Source: an uncultured Caulobacter sp. (GTDB lineage Bacteria > Pseudomonadota > Alphaproteobacteria > Caulobacterales > Caulobacteraceae). Taken from it: a DNA stretch of 22,414 nt. Positions 20,335 through 22,414 of this stretch are shown one piece after another (position 1 is the stretch's first letter; each line of letters begins with the position of its first letter). The notes below the pieces were generated by a model that worked only from the letters and a program-made list of their open reading frames with translations, was not told the DNA's origin and searched no databases. The position numbers and the translations under genes are program-made. The DNA lies in the NCBI GenBank assembly GCA_937925635.1, contig CALALX010000083.1:1-22414 (forward strand), written 5' to 3'.

Positions 20335-21984
20335 GCCGGTCTCGGCCTTTGGCCTTCGCCGCGCCAGGCCCGCCATGCCGCCGGATGACAGCAGGCCGAC
20401 ATCGGCCATCACCATCGGGATCTGCCACTTGTGCGGAGCCGCGACATAGCGCGGCTGCCAGAGCGGATCGTACTTGTCCTTGTACCGGCGCACGCCGCGG
20501 AAATTGTAGATGTCCTCGCCGCGTTCGAACAGCAGCCTGCCGACCCGCGACATGATCGGCGCCAGCGGCCGGTCTTCCAGCCCGGCCAGCGGCGCGGCGC
20601 CGAAGTCGAAGGCCTGGTAGCCCTGCGCCCTGCCCCACTCGAGCAGCTCGACGAACAGGAAGTCCATCACGTTCTTGGGAGCCGCCTCGCCATAGCGCAT
20701 CAGATCCATCGAGAAGGACTTGCGGCTGGCTGTTGGCCACAGGGTGGCGAAAGCGACGATCTGGCCGCCGGACCGGACCAGCGCCATCGGAAACTCACAG
20801 ACGTAGCGCGGCACGAAGCCGCCCAGCGAGAAGCTCTTCTCCCCGCCTGAATGGTGGCTCAGCCACTCGTCGGAAATTGCCTTCAATGTGTCGAGCAGCG
20901 GCGTCACCGCCTCCGGGGGCACGACCTCGAAGACCGCCCCGCCCTCGCCGGCCTTGCGCCAGTTGCGCCGCAGCACCTCGCGGCGGCGGCCGGCCAGCGA
21001 GAAGCCGTCGAGCGGCACGGCCGCGGCCTCGCCGATCTTCTGGATCGAAAAGCCCAGTTCGACGGCGTCCGGCAGATCCTCGGGCCCGATGCCGTACAGG
21101 GCCGGCCGGCAGGCGTGGGCGTCGGCCAGCTCGCGGAAGCGCCAGAGCAACTCCATCCGCTCATCGGTGCGTCCGACCGGGCCGTCCATGGCGATCCAAG
21201 AACGGCCCCGCACGCCGAACATCAGGAAGGTCTCGCCACTGGCCGAGAACAGGAACCGCTTGTCTCCGAGCAGCGCGAGGTTGGAGTCGGGCTGGGCCCA
21301 CTCCGCCTTGCCGAGGATATGCCGCACGCGATGGAAATCAGGATCGTCCTCGCCGGCCACCTTAGGAGTCGCCGGCATGGCCACCAGTCGCCAGAGGCCG
21401 AACCCCAGAAGCGCCACCGCCGCGCCGGCGGAGGAGCGGATCGCGCGTTCGAGATCCTGGTCGGCGATCACGCGCCACACCGGCATGTCGCCGTAGTTCG
21501 CGTGCATGAAGGACCAGACTCCCAGCAGCCCGGCGCCGGCCAACACCGCGGCGGCGGAAACCAGCCAACCCGGCGTGACCTCCATCCGTGACAGCCTGGC
21601 CTTGCGGGGAAATCCCGCGTGCAGGGGCAACATGACCAGGAAGCAGGCGACCAGGACGAGCGCCTCTTCCCAATTGAAGCCCTTGAACGGCGCCAGCAGG
21701 GCGGCCAGCATCATCACCACCAGGGTCGCGGTCCAGGCGGCGTCCAGCTTCGACCGCAGCCCGAACGCGAGCAGGATCAGCACCAGACCCAGCACCGACG
21801 ACAGGAAGTGGCTGGTCTCGATCAGCAGCTGCGGGGTGAACCGCAGGAGGTCCAGCAGCCGCGAGGGATCCGACGGCGTCGCGCCCGACGCCAACAGCAT
21901 CGCCCCGGCCGACAGCGCGGCGATCGCGCCCACCGTGGGGGCGACGCCGATGAGCGCGGGTTTCAGTTCACGAAAGAGCTGCAT
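20269..21984 (-). CDS. MprF-like aminoacyl-phosphatidylglycerol synthase lacking the flippase half
   Basis: A 571-residue membrane protein. About six N-terminal helices (near 10-33, 55-76, 80-98, 103-122, 138-160, 185-205) are followed by the soluble synthase domain (DUF2156 type, about 215-545). Marks of that domain are LGDKRFLFSASGETFLMFGVRGRSWIAMDGPVG, ISDEWLSHHSGGEKSFSLGGF, SFSMDLMRY and NVMDFLFVELLEWGRAQGYQAFDFGAAPLAG. This family transfers Lys or Ala from charged tRNA to phosphatidylglycerol, changing membrane charge. Full MprF proteins are about 840 residues with eight further helices for flipping; those are absent. The ATG at 21982-21984 has GGGA about 7 bases upstream and starts before the first helix; the longer frame to 22056 adds non-coding sequence. 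The C-terminal 30 residues are basic/Gln/His-rich and overlap the small membrane gene. Confidence 0.87.
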   Translation of the reverse strand: MQLFRELKPALIGVAPTVGAIAALSAGAMLLASGATPSDPSRLLDLLRFTPQLLIETSHFLSSVLGLVLILLAFGLRSKLDAAWTATLVVMMLAALLAPFKGFNWEEALVLVACFLVMLPLHAGFPRKARLSRMEVTPGWLVSAAAVLAGAGLLGVWSFMHANYGDMPVWRVIADQDLERAIRSSAGAAVALLGFGLWRLVAMPATPKVAGEDDPDFHRVRHILGKAEWAQPDSNLALLGDKRFLFSASGETFLMFGVRGRSWIAMDGPVGRTDERMELLWRFRELADAHACRPALYGIGPEDLPDAVELGFSIQKIGEAAAVPLDGFSLAGRRREVLRRNWRKAGEGGAVFEVVPPEAVTPLLDTLKAISDEWLSHHSGGEKSFSLGGFVPRYVCEFPMALVRSGGQIVAFATLWPTASRKSFSMDLMRYGEAAPKNVMDFLFVELLEWGRAQGYQAFDFGAAPLAGLEDRPLAPIMSRVGRLLFERGEDIYNFRGVRRYKDKYDPLWQPRYVAAPHKWQIPMVMADVGLLSSGGMAGLARRRPKAETGSAARGEAEQVHRMHQQHQGAQ

Positions 21985-22008
21985 GCGATTCCCGCGGTTG
22001 TCGGCGCC

Positions 22009-22016
22009 ACTATAGC
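22009..22016 (-). promoter_or_regulatory. Possible -10 element of the aminoacyl-PG synthase gene
   Basis: GCTATAGT on the minus strand matches the Caulobacter -10 consensus GCTANA, 25 bases before the start codon. No good -35 is seen at the expected distance. A GATTC (GANTC) site also lies in this leader at 21987-21991. Confidence 0.3.
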
Positions 22017-22060
22017 GCGGCGTCGCGCGTGACGCTGGCCTCCCGCGGTCAGGCACAAGT

Positions 22061-22078
22061 TTCGAACGAGCGTTTGAA
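22061..22078. promoter_or_regulatory. Operator-like palindrome upstream of the acyl-CoA dehydrogenase gene
   Basis: TTCGAACG-AG-CGTTTGAA is an 18-bp palindrome with one mismatch per arm. It lies 5 bp upstream of the predicted -35. TetR-family repressors of fatty-acid or acyl-CoA genes often use sites of this size and symmetry. No regulator gene is in view, so the pairing is inference. Confidence 0.45.
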
Positions 22079-22083
22079 CCGAC

Positions 22084-22111
22084 TTGCCCCCGGCTCGCCG
22101 CGCGCTAAGGT
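22084..22111 (+). promoter_or_regulatory. Predicted promoter of the acyl-CoA dehydrogenase gene
   Basis: TTGCCCC (22084-22090), a 13-bp spacer and GCTAAGGT (22104-22111) fit the Caulobacter housekeeping consensus. The distance to the ATG at 22142 leaves a leader of about 25 bases holding the strong ribosome site GGGAGGA (22130-22136). Confidence 0.55.
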
Positions 22112-22141
22112 GCGCCGCAACAGAAGACCCGGGAGGATATC

Positions 22142-22414
22142 ATGGCGGATTTCGGCGGAACCGAGCTGGAGGCCTTCCGCGCCGAGGTGCGCGACTGGCT
22201 GGCGGCCAACTATCCTCCCTCGCTGAACCAGCCCATGGACGACGAGTCGGAAGCGCCCTGGGGCGGCCGCAACTTCAAGCCGGCCAATCCTGACGTGCAG
22301 CTGTGGCTCGACCGCATGGCCGAGAAGGGTTGGACGGCCCCGATGTGGCCGAAGGAGTACGGCGGCGGCGGCCTGACCCGCGAGCAGAACAAGGTCCTCG
22401 AGAGCGAGCTGCGC
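22142..22414 (+). CDS. Acyl-CoA dehydrogenase, N-terminal part (cut by the window edge)
   Basis: The first 91 residues of a flavin-dependent acyl-CoA dehydrogenase, continuing beyond the right edge. Start MADFGGTELEAFRAEVRDWLAANYPPSL is the N-terminal helix of the family. It is followed by WLDRMAEKGWTAPMWPKEYGGGGLTREQNKVLESELR, which contains the usual GW-x-x-P-x-W-P-x-E-Y-G-G-G pattern. The ATG at 22142 follows GGGAGGA by 5 bases. The W-P-x-E-Y-G-G-x-G-L form is typical of the large group of uncharacterised acyl-CoA dehydrogenases in alphaproteobacteria; chain-length preference cannot be told. It is divergent from the aminoacyl-PG synthase. Confidence 0.92.
   Translation, partial: MADFGGTELEAFRAEVRDWLAANYPPSLNQPMDDESEAPWGGRNFKPANPDVQLWLDRMAEKGWTAPMWPKEYGGGGLTREQNKVLESELR

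Overview
This window is high-GC DNA from an alphaproteobacterium, almost certainly of the family Caulobacteraceae (Caulobacter/Phenylobacterium type). The strongest marker is a complete podJ gene, the polar organelle localisation factor of that group, at 17054-19984. A CtrA-like box and a GANTC site lie in its upstream region. Promoters of the Caulobacter housekeeping type (TTGaCgS, N10-14, GCTANA) and Caulobacter-type intergenic palindromes agree with this. No rRNA, tRNA, CRISPR array, transposase or phage gene was seen. The assignment comes from reading the sequence; no database search was run.

Left part (1-8401): a fragment of an unidentified reading frame at the left edge; a soluble PAS-containing chemoreceptor with a CheR-docking tail and a strong terminator; a ChaC-type gamma-glutamylcyclotransferase divergent from a DUF2125 membrane-anchored protein; then a compact aromatic amino-acid operon: chorismate mutase, HisC-type aminotransferase and cyclohexadienyl/prephenate dehydrogenase. 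The operon converges on a secreted SRPBCC-fold protein. Divergent from that lies a double-hotdog acyl-CoA thioesterase, with an intrinsic-terminator-like hairpin and structured DNA in the gap.

Middle part (8402-16933): an orphan XRE-type regulator; a two-gene unit of a DinG/XPD-type iron-sulfur helicase translationally coupled to a 76-residue membrane-associated protein; an unrecognised secreted protein whose gene is bracketed by a perfect 16-bp direct repeat; and the 'ligase-associated' DNA repair pair Lhr helicase and PdeM nuclease, without the ligase and exonuclease genes that usually accompany them. The lhr gene carries a roughly 90-bp palindromic repeat element in frame. A second palindromic element lies between lhr and pdeM. 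DUF3429 ends 1 bp from pdeM, tail to tail.

Right part (16934-22414): podJ with its terminator and promoter; divergent from it, a small membrane protein whose 3' end overlaps a convergent half-size MprF-like aminoacyl-phosphatidylglycerol synthase; and the start of an acyl-CoA dehydrogenase gene behind a good promoter and an 18-bp operator-like palindrome.

Most of the window is conserved chromosomal housekeeping and cell-polarity content. The features most worth a second look are the in-frame repeat insertion in lhr, the degenerate exonuclease-like domain on the DinG-type helicase, the repeat-bracketed secreted gene, the candidate small RNA or leader upstream of the thioesterase, and the podJ control region.
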